5,853 nucleotides of DNA, taken from positions 1-5,853 of the forward strand of contig JAQTTS010000144.1 of the NCBI GenBank assembly GCA_028710655.1, written 5' to 3'. The notes beneath the pieces are model-generated. The model saw nothing but the letters and a program-made list of their open reading frames with translations. It was not told where the DNA came from and ran no database searches. Origin of the DNA: Dehalococcoidales bacterium (lineage in GTDB: Bacteria; Chloroflexota; Dehalococcoidia; Dehalococcoidales; UBA5760). Positions 1 to 5,853 of the stretch are shown piece by piece (position 1 is the first letter of the stretch; each line of letters opens with the position of its first letter). The translations under genes were made by a program, and so were the position numbers.

Positions 1-917
1 TATGGCCCTCTGGTCAGACTGGGGCAACTTGCCGGTTCAACACCGATAATCCGCAGATTACGCTTGGCTCCGCTAAGCTTATCCTTCATCCAGGGCAGGA
101 ACTGCCCGGCGAAATTTGAGCCGCCTCCCATACAGCCCACGATAATGTCAGGATAGGCATCGGCCATCTCCATTTGCAGTCTAGTCTCCTCACCGATGAT
201 AGTCTGGTGCAGCAGGACATGGTTGAGCACACTGCCCAGAGAGTAGTGGGTATCTTCACGGAGAGCGGCGTCCTCAACTGCCTCACTGATAGCCAAACCC
301 AGACTGCCGGGGCAGTCTGGATCTTTCGCCAGCATATCCCGTCCTGCCTTGGTGTCGGGGCTGGGACTGGGGACACAATGGGCACCCCAGGCCTCCATCA
401 TAACGCGGCGGTAGGGTTTCTGGTTATAGCTGATCCTGACCATATATACTTTGAGTTCAATATCAAAGAACCTGCAGCCCATTGCTAGGGCGCTGCCCCA
501 CTGCCCGGCTCCGGTTTCGGTCGCTATCCGCCTGGTACCTTCCACCTTGTTGTAATACGCCTGTGCCACTGCGGTATTAAGTTTGTGACTACCCGCCTGG
601 CTGGTCCCCTCATATTTGTAGAAGATCTTAGCCGGCGTGTCCAGATGCTTCTCCAACCGGTGTGCCCGATACAGAATAGTCGGCCTCCAGGTACGATAAA
701 TTGCCTGTACTTCCTCAGGAATCTCAATGTAGCGCTCAGGACTGAATTCCTGCATGATAAGACTCATTGGGAACAGAGGCGCTAAATCGTCGGGGGTTAC
801 CGGCTGCTTGGTTCCCGGATGTAAGACCGGCGGCAGCGGTTTGGGAAGATCGGGTAGGATGTTATACCATCTGGTCGGCATCTTCTCTTCGTCAAGAATG
901 AACTTTGTTCTTTCCAA
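1..917 (-). CDS. trpB2: Tryptophan synthase beta-like protein, TrpB2 (TrpEb_2) type, 3' end cut by window edge
   Basis: A PLP-dependent fold-type II enzyme of the TrpB2 group. The visible 305 codons are open without interruption to the window edge; the family is usually about 430-460 residues, so roughly the last third is missing. Visible motifs: the extended N-terminus typical of TrpB2 (residues 1-80, proline rich, with [13 protein letters not shown] at 24-36); [20 protein letters not shown] at 97-116, with the PLP Schiff-base lysine at K112; TETGAGQWG at 133-141, with catalytic glutamate E134; and the phosphate-binding loop CMGGGSN at 262-268. The family is known to make tryptophan from indole and serine or, for some members, O-phosphoserine, and it generally lacks the TrpA-contact features of TrpB1. 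The start is TTG at 915-917: an in-frame TAA lies two codons upstream (921-923) and a consensus SD sits 6 nt away; the first in-frame ATG is codon 13. It lies 132 nt after trpA with its own candidate promoter. The family assignment is firm; the in vivo role (indole salvage, phosphoserine use, or backup beta subunit) is inference. Confidence 0.93.
   Translation of the reverse strand, partial: MERTKFILDEEKMPTRWYNILPDLPKPLPPVLHPGTKQPVTPDDLAPLFPMSLIMQEFSPERYIEIPEEVQAIYRTWRPTILYRAHRLEKHLDTPAKIFYKYEGTSQAGSHKLNTAVAQAYYNKVEGTRRIATETGAGQWGSALAMGCRFFDIELKVYMVRISYNQKPYRRVMMEAWGAHCVPSPSPDTKAGRDMLAKDPDCPGSLGLAISEAVEDAALREDTHYSLGSVLNHVLLHQTIIGEETRLQMEMADAYPDIIVGCMGGGSNFAGQFLPWMKDKLSGAKRNLRIIGVEPASCPSLTRGP
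299..320. repeat. Perfect 22-bp palindrome inside trpB2
   Basis: CCAGACTGCC and GGCAGTCTGG are exact reverse complements flanking a 2-bp centre. It lies within trpB2 codons for the segment DPDCPGSL (about residues 199-206). In the mRNA it could fold as a 9-bp stem with a 4-nt loop. No U-run follows, so it is not a terminator. It may be chance or a structural or binding site. Confidence 0.6.
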
Positions 918-923
918 TTTTTA

Positions 924-929
924 CCTCCT
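924..929 (-). promoter_or_regulatory. Shine-Dalgarno site that sets the TTG start of trpB2
   Basis: A perfect AGGAGG on the minus strand lies 6 nt before a TTG codon (915-917). The stop codon TAA at 921-923, in the same frame, falls inside the spacer, so no longer in-frame start is possible. This supports TTG as the initiation codon over the ATG at codon 13. Confidence 0.85.
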
Positions 930-949
930 GTAAGCTTTTCATTTACCGG

Positions 950-982
950 GGTATCTTTACCCTTAGGATATAAGGGGATACC
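950..982 (-). promoter_or_regulatory. Leader hairpin upstream of trpB2
   Basis: In RNA sense: GGTATC (982-977), CCCTTA (976-971), loop TATCC (970-966), TAAGGG (965-960), a 4-nt bulge TAAA (959-956), then GATACC (955-950). Two exactly complementary 6-bp arms stack around a one-sided bulge. It lies in the 5' untranslated region predicted from the promoter at 998-1026, about 20 nt before the SD. No U-run follows, so it does not look like a terminator. A role in mRNA stability or translation control is inference. Confidence 0.45.
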
Positions 983-997
983 TCTATAGTTATTATG

Positions 998-1026
998 ATT
1001 ATAGTGCAATCACAGTAACCTGTCGT
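998..1026 (-). promoter_or_regulatory. Candidate sigma-70-type promoter for trpB2
   Basis: On the minus strand there is a perfect TATAAT (-10) at 998-1003 and ACGACA at 1021-1026, matching 4 of 6 bases of TTGACA, separated by exactly 17 bp. Transcription would begin near 990, giving a leader of about 70 nt before the trpB2 TTG. Its position between trpA and trpB2 suggests independent expression of trpB2. This is a pattern match in an AT-rich gap; no experimental support is available from the sequence. Confidence 0.5.
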
Positions 1027-1049
1027 CTATCCGGTTTCCTCCTTTCTCT

Positions 1050-1829
1050 TCAGTGATATTGGTCAAGGGTCTCTCTTAAGCTCCGGGTGAAAGACTTCAG
1101 GGAAGAGAGAGAGTTATCTTCTTCAATTAGCTGAATGAGACGGCTGCCGACGATAATACCATCGGCTATTCTGGCTACTCTACCGGCCTGCTCCGAGCTG
1201 GATATACCAAATCCGACACAGAGGGGAAGCTCTGTTTTTTCCCTGACCCGCCCGACAAAAGTCTCCAGCCCCGGGGGCAGGCTTTGCCTGACTCCGGTAA
1301 CACCGGTCAGAGAGACCAGGTAGATAAAACCCCGGGACCTTTGCGTCACCAGTAAGATACGTTCCTCGGAACTGGCGGGGCTCAGCAGGTAGATAGGATC
1401 CAGTCCGTGCTTTTTCATATTCGCCTCCAGTTCCTCACCTTCTTCCGGCGGCAGGTCCGGAATTATTAAACCATCAATACCGGCCTGGCTTGCCGAGCGG
1501 CAGAATGCCTCCAGTCCAAAGTTCAGTATCGGGTTATAGTATCCCATAAACACCAGCGGCGTCGCTATCCTCCGTTTTATCTCCTGCGCTGCTTCAAGGC
1601 AGACCTGTGACGTAACCCCCTGCCTGAGAGCCTGGTAGCTTGCTTTCTGGATGGTAGCACCATCGGCCAGCGGATCAGAGAAAGGGATACCAAGTTCAAT
1701 GAGATCGCAGCCGCTTTTGGCAAGCAGGACCGCTGCCTCAAGGGTTGTTTCCAACGTAGGATAACCCACGGTCAGATAGGCAATCAGTGCCCGATACCCC
1801 GGTCTAAAGATATCCTGAATACGATTCAT
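1050..1829 (-). CDS. trpA: Tryptophan synthase alpha subunit
   Basis: Cleaves indole-3-glycerol phosphate to indole and glyceraldehyde 3-phosphate; the indole is channelled to the TrpB partner in an alpha2-beta2 complex in the cytoplasm. The 259-residue protein is a normal length for this TIM-barrel family. Visible motifs are [15 protein letters not shown] at 43-57, carrying the two catalytic acids E45 and D56 (equivalent to Salmonella E49 and D60), the loop [10 protein letters not shown] at 170-179, and the phosphate-binding end CVGFGIS at 204-210 with GIIVGS at 224-229. The residue after ADG is alanine (A58), where many homologues have proline; this is a mild variation. The start ATG overlaps the trpB stop in an ATGA (1826-1829), with a purine-rich GGGGATGG just upstream. 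It is the last gene of the classical set, and the stop TGA is at 1050-1052. Confidence 0.98.
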   Translation of the reverse strand: MNRIQDIFRPGYRALIAYLTVGYPTLETTLEAAVLLAKSGCDLIELGIPFSDPLADGATIQKASYQALRQGVTSQVCLEAAQEIKRRIATPLVFMGYYNPILNFGLEAFCRSASQAGIDGLIIPDLPPEEGEELEANMKKHGLDPIYLLSPASSEERILLVTQRSRGFIYLVSLTGVTGVRQSLPPGLETFVGRVREKTELPLCVGFGISSSEQAGRVARIADGIIVGSRLIQLIEEDNSLSSLKSFTRSLRETLDQYH

Positions 1830-3031
1830 TGCGCCATCCCCATTGTCTTAACGACGATATCCAGATCTTTATCACCACGGCCAGAAAGATTCACCACGAC
1901 AAGCTGGTCTCGACTCAAACCGGCGGCCAGTCTAGACCCATGGTATATGGCATGGGCCGATTCCAGCGCCGGAATGATACCCTCGGTGTGACAAAGGAGC
2001 CGAAAACCCTCCAGCGCCTCAACATCAGTAACCGCCACATAGCTGGCCCGGCCGGTATCTTTATAGTAGCTGTGCTCGGGACCAACCCCCGGATAGTCCA
2101 GACCAGGAGCAATGCTGTGAGTCTCTGCTATCTGACCGTTACCATCCTGAAGCAGGTACGACCTGGTACCATGCAGAACACCACTCCTGCCTGCAGATAG
2201 CGAAGCGGCATGGCGGCCGCTCTTCAGTCCGGCTCCGGCAGCCTCTACGCCAACGAATTTAACCTCTTTATCGGTATAAAATGGCGAGAACAGCCCCATA
2301 GCGTTGCTTCCCCCACCAACACAGGCAACCAGATAATCGGGAAGCCGGTTATACATAGCCCGGATCTGGTCTTTTGTTTCCCTGCCGATTACCGACTGGA
2401 AGTCGCGGACGATCATCGGATACGGGTGCGGACCGGCTACAGTACCGAAGAGATAGTAGGTAGTTTCGACATTGGTGACCCAGTCCCGGATAGCCTCATT
2501 GATGGCATCCTTCAGGGTACGGCTGCCTGAGTCTACAGAGCGCACCTCGGCACCCAGCAGTCTCATACGTAAGACATTAGCTGACTGGCGCTTGATATCA
2601 TCTTCACCCATATAGATGATACATTTGAGGCTCAACATCGCGCATACCGTAGCAGTAGCTACCCCGTGCTGACCCGCACCGGTCTCAGCAATAATCCGCG
2701 TTTTCCCCATCCGCTTCGCCAGTAATCCCTGACCCAGGGCATTGTTAATCTTATGGGCACCGGTGTGAGCCAAGTCTTCCCGTTTCAGCAAGATGACAGC
2801 ACCGCCCATCTCCGCTGACAGCTGCTCGGCCGGATACAGCGGGGTAGGTCTACCGACATACTGCTGACATAGCTGATCAAACCGCCGCTCGAAGGTAGAG
2901 TCGGCCCGGGCGCTTATATAGGCCTGCTCCAGTTCTCCAAGTGCCGGCATCAGAGTCTCGGGGACAAATTTACCTCCGTACTCGCCGAAGTATCCCCGTT
3001 CGTTAGGCAACTGCCTGTTATTCTCTCCCAT
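1826..3031 (-). CDS. trpB: Tryptophan synthase beta subunit, canonical TrpB1 type
   Basis: PLP enzyme condensing indole with L-serine to give L-tryptophan, partner of the TrpA encoded next. The 401 residues match the usual family length of about 400. Seen: the N-terminal [19 protein letters not shown] at 13-31; [17 protein letters not shown] at 82-98 with Schiff-base lysine K94; AETGAGQHG at 115-123 with catalytic E116; the COMM-domain region after it that communicates with TrpA; the phosphate loop GGGSNA at 239-244; [11 protein letters not shown] at 310-320 with D312 at the position of the loop-closing aspartate; and NLSGRGDKD at 381-389. It is clearly different from the second beta gene (trpB2) downstream. 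The start ATG is preceded by AGGAGG at 3036-3041 with a 4-nt spacer, and the gene overlaps trpF by 14 nt and trpA by 4 nt. Confidence 0.98.
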   Translation of the reverse strand: MGENNRQLPNERGYFGEYGGKFVPETLMPALGELEQAYISARADSTFERRFDQLCQQYVGRPTPLYPAEQLSAEMGGAVILLKREDLAHTGAHKINNALGQGLLAKRMGKTRIIAETGAGQHGVATATVCAMLSLKCIIYMGEDDIKRQSANVLRMRLLGAEVRSVDSGSRTLKDAINEAIRDWVTNVETTYYLFGTVAGPHPYPMIVRDFQSVIGRETKDQIRAMYNRLPDYLVACVGGGSNAMGLFSPFYTDKEVKFVGVEAAGAGLKSGRHAASLSAGRSGVLHGTRSYLLQDGNGQIAETHSIAPGLDYPGVGPEHSYYKDTGRASYVAVTDVEALEGFRLLCHTEGIIPALESAHAIYHGSRLAAGLSRDQLVVVNLSGRGDKDLDIVVKTMGMAQ

Positions 3032-3674
3032 CGGCCCTCCTTACCGCATCAACAAAAGCTTTAATTCTAGCTATATCCTTTGTTCCGCCTGATTCCACCC
3101 CGGATGAGACATCGACACCCCATGGCAATATCATCACAATGGCCCGGGCCACATTTCCCGGAGTGAGCCCTCCGGCGATAATTACAGGAAACTGCTTGGC
3201 TACCTCTCGAAAGAGTCCCCAATCGGAGGTTACCCCTGTTCCACCATAACTGTCTTTAACCAGAGAGTCAAGAAGGTAAAGGTGCTGCTGACTGGATAGC
3301 AACCTGTCACCAATGGCCAAAGCATCACATATTGCCTCAGGAGTCTGTCCCTGAGCTACTCGCACCGCCTTAATCAACGGCCGGTTAATCTCACGGCAGT
3401 AAGTCCAGGACTCATCTCCGCTCAGCTGGATACAGTCCAGTTGGCAGGTGGCAGCAGTCCTGTTCACAACGGAAGCAGGTGCATTGACGAAGACTCCCAC
3501 CACCTCGGCCGTATGGTTACGCTCCTTAATTACGCTTACTATTTCCTGCGCCCGGGATATGCTTACCTGCCGCCGGCTGGGAGCAAAAACCAGCCCGATA
3601 AAATCACTGCCGGAGTCGACAGCCGCCAGAGCATGCAATTTTTCCGTGATGCCGCAAATCTTGATCCGGGTCAT
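3018..3674 (-). CDS. trpF: Phosphoribosylanthranilate isomerase
   Basis: Performs the Amadori rearrangement of N-(5-phosphoribosyl)anthranilate to CdRP, the step between TrpD and TrpC. The 218-residue protein is of usual length (about 200-220) for this single-domain TIM barrel. It begins TRIKICGIT (2-10) with the general-base cysteine C7. The general acid is D136 in [15 protein letters not shown] (133-147). Phosphate-binding segments are [11 protein letters not shown] (165-175) and [10 protein letters not shown] (186-195), followed by the typical KD at 199-200. The start overlaps the trpC stop by 4 nt (ATGA), and a GGGAG lies 8 nt upstream. It is a stand-alone gene, not fused to trpC. The last 14 nt overlap trpB. 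Confidence 0.97.
   Translation of the reverse strand: MTRIKICGITEKLHALAAVDSGSDFIGLVFAPSRRQVSISRAQEIVSVIKERNHTAEVVGVFVNAPASVVNRTAATCQLDCIQLSGDESWTYCREINRPLIKAVRVAQGQTPEAICDALAIGDRLLSSQQHLYLLDSLVKDSYGGTGVTSDWGLFREVAKQFPVIIAGGLTPGNVARAIVMILPWGVDVSSGVESGGTKDIARIKAFVDAVRRADGRE
3036..3041 (-). promoter_or_regulatory. Shine-Dalgarno of trpB buried in the 3' end of trpF
   Basis: A consensus AGGAGG, formed by the two arginine codons near the trpF C-terminus (RR of VRRADGRE), lies 4 nt before the trpB ATG at 3031. It supports this start and, with the 14-nt gene overlap, suggests translational coupling of trpB to trpF. Confidence 0.75.
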
Positions 3675-4459
3675 AACATCAGCTCCCTTATCTTGCCCGC
3701 AACATCATTGTTGGTAACCAGAGCCTCTCCGACCAGTATTGCATCGACACCGCACTCCTCCAGCCTTTCTACATCACGCCGGCTGTTGATGCCGCTTTCA
3801 CTAACTACGATTGTCGATTCAGGCAGTAACGGCCGCAGCCGACAGGTAGTATCAACATCGACAGCAAAGCTATTCAAATCCCGGTTGTTGATGCCGATAA
3901 CCCCGGCCTTGGCCTGAAGAGCCCGGATTATCTCGGATTCATTATGAACCTCAACCAGACACCCCATGCCAAAACCATGGCTTAAGGAAAGCAATTCATC
4001 AAGCTGCTGCTGGCTCAAGACGCCTACTATTAACAATAGGGCATCAGCACCATAAGCCGCTGACTCGTATATCTGGTACGGATCGAAGATAAAGTCCTTT
4101 CTTAGCAATGGTAGGTTGACCTCCATCCTGATAGCAACCAGGTGGTCGATGCTACCCCCAAAGTAGTTTGCCTCGGTGAGTACCGAGATGGCTGCCGCAC
4201 CACCAGCAGCGTACTCGTTAGCCAATCTGACCGGGTTGAAATCATTACAGAGCACCCCACGTGATGGTGATGACTGCTTGACCTCGGCAATCAACTGCAC
4301 CCGGCTCCGATTGATGGCCGCGCCAAAATCAAGTGGTACTCTTCGCTGAGCAATCCGTTCTTCCAAAGCACACAGGGGCATATCCAGCTTCCTTGTCTCA
4401 AGCTCCTCTCTTTTATTCGCAATGATCATACTAAGTACGTTATCTAACATTGCTGCCAT
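3671..4459 (-). CDS. trpC: Indole-3-glycerol phosphate synthase
   Basis: Converts CdRP to indole-3-glycerol phosphate with loss of CO2 and water. The TIM barrel is complete at 262 residues. The family signature LIAEVKQSSPSRG at 56-68 carries E59 and the catalytic lysine K61; the second catalytic lysine, K121, is in LLRKDFIFDPYQIYE (118-132). E170 (CLVEVHN), N191 (GINNRDLNSF), E221 and S222 (VSESGI) fall where the Sulfolobus enzyme has its active-site residues, with consistent spacing. VGEALV at 243-248 closes the phosphate site. The start is uncertain: ATG at 4459 gives a 20-nt overlap with trpD but the nearest AGG is only 1 nt away, while ATG at 4450 (giving MLDNVLS..., 259 residues) has the same AGG 10 nt upstream and matches how many homologues begin. 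Confidence 0.97.
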   Translation of the reverse strand: MAAMLDNVLSMIIANKREELETRKLDMPLCALEERIAQRRVPLDFGAAINRSRVQLIAEVKQSSPSRGVLCNDFNPVRLANEYAAGGAAAISVLTEANYFGGSIDHLVAIRMEVNLPLLRKDFIFDPYQIYESAAYGADALLLIVGVLSQQQLDELLSLSHGFGMGCLVEVHNESEIIRALQAKAGVIGINNRDLNSFAVDVDTTCRLRPLLPESTIVVSESGINSRRDVERLEECGVDAILVGEALVTNNDVAGKIRELML

Positions 4460-5477
4460 ACCTGTCCAGACTCTGACTTAATTTTACCAGGGCATTCAGT
4501 TTTTCCAGAGCCATACCGCTGTCGATTACCTCTTCAGCGAGGCGTGCTCCTGACACCAGGTCCGATGACTTTTTGCCGACGACCATGGCCGCTGCTGCAT
4601 TCATAACGGCAATATTACGTCCCGCCCCACGCTCCCCACCCAAGATTCGACGTATTATTCCCGCATTATCTCTAGCGGTACCGCCCTTAATCTCCTCAGG
4701 ACCCACCTCTTCAAAACCAAAATCCTTCGGTGAGACTTCATAGGGAGACAACACCCCGTCCGGAGTGACCTCCCAGATCAGGGTGGGACTGCTTATCGAT
4801 ATTTCATCCATACCGTCTTTGCCATGCACTACCAGGGCATGCTTACTGCCCAGGGAGTGCAGGACACGGGCTGTTTTCTCGCTCAACTCTCCAGTAGGTA
4901 CGCCGACAACCTGAAATTCGGCTCGGGCCGGATTGGTCAACGGGCCCAGGATATTGAATACGGTACGAATACCAATCTCCCGACGGGTAGTAGCAGCAAA
5001 CCTCATCGACGGGTGGAAAATAGTCGCCAGCATAAAACACAGGCCTATTCTCTCCAAACACTCGGCTACCGCCTCGGCCCCTAGTTCAATATTAACTCCC
5101 AGTGCTTCCAGAACATCAGCGCTGCCACAACGGCTGCTCATTGCCCGGTTCCCGTGTTTAGCTACCTTAATCCCGGCTCCGGCTGCTATCAGAGCAGCCA
5201 CCGTAGAGATATTGACGCTCCCAAACTCATCGCCTCCCATACCGCAGGTATCAACCACGGGGATGGCCGTCATGACCGGTATCACCTTCTCACGCATAGC
5301 ACTGGCCAACCCGGCTATCTCATCTACGGTCTCTCCTTTAACCCGTAATGCCACAACCAGAGCGGCAATCTGCGAAGGCGTCGCATCACCGTTCATTATC
5401 TCATTCATTACTGTTGAAGCCTGTTCAAAAGTGAGCGAACAGCCGTCAGCAACCGTTCCAATAGCCTCTCTGATCAT
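4440..5477 (-). CDS. trpD: Anthranilate phosphoribosyltransferase
   Basis: Transfers phosphoribose from PRPP to anthranilate, the second step of the pathway. The length of 345 residues is normal. An N-terminal helical domain (about 1-65) precedes the alpha/beta domain. Visible motifs: DTCGMGGDEFGSVNIST at 76-92 (PRPP loop), KHGNRAMSSRCGSADVLEALG at 107-127 (H108, N110, S119), FHPSMRFAATTRREIGIRT at 154-172 (anthranilate side), NILGPLTNPA at 175-184, and DGMDE at 221-225, the metal-binding acidic pair. The PRPP loop departs from the usual GTGGDG: residue 80 is Met instead of Thr and residue 84 is Glu instead of Gly, although D83 is kept. The rest of the active site looks intact, so the enzyme is probably functional. 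The gene starts 5 nt after the trpG stop; a GAGG within the trpG tail lies about 11 nt before the ATG. It is unfused to trpG. Confidence 0.97.
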   Translation of the reverse strand: MIREAIGTVADGCSLTFEQASTVMNEIMNGDATPSQIAALVVALRVKGETVDEIAGLASAMREKVIPVMTAIPVVDTCGMGGDEFGSVNISTVAALIAAGAGIKVAKHGNRAMSSRCGSADVLEALGVNIELGAEAVAECLERIGLCFMLATIFHPSMRFAATTRREIGIRTVFNILGPLTNPARAEFQVVGVPTGELSEKTARVLHSLGSKHALVVHGKDGMDEISISSPTLIWEVTPDGVLSPYEVSPKDFGFEEVGPEEIKGGTARDNAGIIRRILGGERGAGRNIAVMNAAAAMVVGKKSSDLVSGARLAEEVIDSGMALEKLNALVKLSQSLDRYGSNVR

Positions 5478-5482
5478 TATTC

Positions 5483-5853
5483 TTACTGCCTCATGTAGTC
5501 CAGAAAGTTTTTCAGCAGGTCCTTACCTACCTCAGTCATAATCGACTCCGGGTGGAACTGGACACCCTCCACCGAGAACCGGCGATGACGCAGCCCCATA
5601 ATGATACCATCTGCTGTCCGGGCGCTGACCTCAAGACAGTCGGGTAGATGATCGCTCATTACCGCCAGGGAGTGATAGCGAATAGCAGAGAAGGGATTGG
5701 GCAAGCTCTTGAAAAGCCCCCTGCCGTCGTGATAGATAAGCGATGACTTCCCGTGCTTGATTTCAGCGGCGCGGCCAATGCTAGCTCCATAGCTATAACC
5801 GATGCACTGGTGTCCCAGACAGACACCCAGTATCGGGAGTTTGCTACCGAATT
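5483..5853 (-). CDS. trpG: Anthranilate synthase glutamine amidotransferase component, 5' end cut by window edge
   Basis: Class I glutamine amidotransferase that releases ammonia from glutamine for TrpE to make anthranilate from chorismate. The last 122 codons are present, open from the window edge in the frame ending TAA at 5483-5485; a complete TrpG has about 190 residues, so about 70 are missing. The fragment holds the whole catalytic triad: the nucleophile elbow PILGVCLGHQCIGY (residues 6-19 of the fragment, Cys at 11) and GVQFHPESIMT (96-106, His100 and Glu102). RYHSLAV at 58-64 is also typical of TrpG/PabA. PabA (4-amino-4-deoxychorismate synthase) is very similar and often shared, but the position directly before trpD makes TrpG the natural call. 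An internal ATG at 5704 is not the start, because the conserved nucleophile elbow lies upstream of it in the same frame. Confidence 0.95.
   Translation of the reverse strand, partial: FGSKLPILGVCLGHQCIGYSYGASIGRAAEIKHGKSSLIYHDGRGLFKSLPNPFSAIRYHSLAVMSDHLPDCLEVSARTADGIIMGLRHRRFSVEGVQFHPESIMTEVGKDLLKNFLDYMRQ

Larger units (their letters stand above)
918..1049 (-). other. trpA-trpB2 intergenic leader
   Basis: The only non-coding gap longer than a few bases in the window (132 nt). In transcription order it holds a strong SD-like AAAGGAGG just after the trpA stop (1038-1045) with no plausible start codon behind it, a candidate promoter (998-1026), a two-part inverted repeat (950-982), and the trpB2 SD (924-929). 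No intrinsic terminator (GC stem plus U-run) is visible, so read-through from trpA into trpB2 is also likely. Confidence 0.7.

Noticed and set aside
86..727. Alternate minus-strand frames within trpB2 that could suggest a frameshifted pseudogene
   Set aside because: Codon-by-codon reading from 917 to 1 gives one continuous TrpB2 frame with all expected motifs and no stop, so no frameshift is needed.
950..982. Intrinsic terminator after trpA
   Set aside because: The stem is followed by CCGGTAAATG and not by a U-run, and it lies downstream of a promoter-like element.
797..1009. 70-codon minus-strand frame starting TTG in the leader, possible trp leader peptide
   Set aside because: It has no good SD, only one Trp codon, and runs out of frame into trpB2; its TTG overlaps the promoter -10 region, upstream of the predicted transcript start.
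918..1049. T-box riboswitch or classical trp attenuator before trpB2
   Set aside because: The gap is too short for a T-box, the conserved T-box sequence is absent, and there is no terminator/antiterminator pair or Trp-rich leader peptide.
2210..2530. 106-residue plus-strand open frame opposite trpB
   Set aside because: Lies wholly antisense to conserved TrpB motifs; no homology recognised.
3138..3151. Palindrome TGGCCCGGGCCA within trpF
   Set aside because: A short GC-only self-complementary run of codons; expected by chance and without context.
3441..3917. 158-residue plus-strand open frame opposite trpF and trpC
   Set aside because: It spans the trpC/trpF junction antisense to both real genes and shows no family motif.
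4933..5541. 202-residue plus-strand open frame opposite trpD
   Set aside because: It is antisense to a clearly conserved trpD and the trpG tail; no recognisable motif, low-complexity S/A/I/P composition typical of a shadow frame.

Overview
The window is a tightly packed tryptophan biosynthesis operon, read entirely from the minus strand. In transcription order (right to left) it holds: the 3' part of trpG, trpD, trpC, trpF, trpB, trpA, a 132-nt intergenic leader, and the 5' two-thirds of a second, divergent tryptophan synthase beta gene of the TrpB2 type (TrpEb_2). trpE probably lies just beyond the right edge, upstream of trpG. The rest of trpB2 lies beyond the left edge. No genuine plus-strand gene, RNA gene, mobile element or CRISPR was seen.

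The five complete genes and the trpG fragment together encode the whole route from anthranilate to tryptophan, plus the glutaminase half of anthranilate synthase. TrpG feeds ammonia to TrpE, TrpD adds phosphoribose, TrpF isomerises, TrpC closes the indole ring, and TrpA/TrpB cleave indole glycerol phosphate and condense indole with serine. Junctions are a 5-nt gap (G/D) and overlaps of about 20 nt (D/C), 4 nt (C/F), 14 nt (F/B) and 4 nt (B/A), so translation is probably coupled. TrpC and TrpF are separate proteins, and TrpG and TrpD are not fused.

The trpA-trpB2 gap is the only sizeable non-coding stretch. It carries a good candidate sigma-70-type promoter, a two-part leader hairpin, and a consensus Shine-Dalgarno placed before a TTG start codon. 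TrpB2 may therefore be expressed independently of the operon. This second beta subunit is the most interesting part of the window, although TrpB2 is a known family, not a new one.

The organism is a bacterium of middling GC content. The gene order G-D-C-F-B-A, the unfused genes and the bacterial-type TrpB2 would suit a Chloroflexota/Dehalococcoidia-like lineage, but that assignment is an inference from memory of such operons and is low confidence. I see no wholly undescribed system. The points worth checking are the trpB1/trpB2 pairing with its own promoter, an altered PRPP-binding loop in TrpD, and a perfect 22-bp palindrome inside trpB2.
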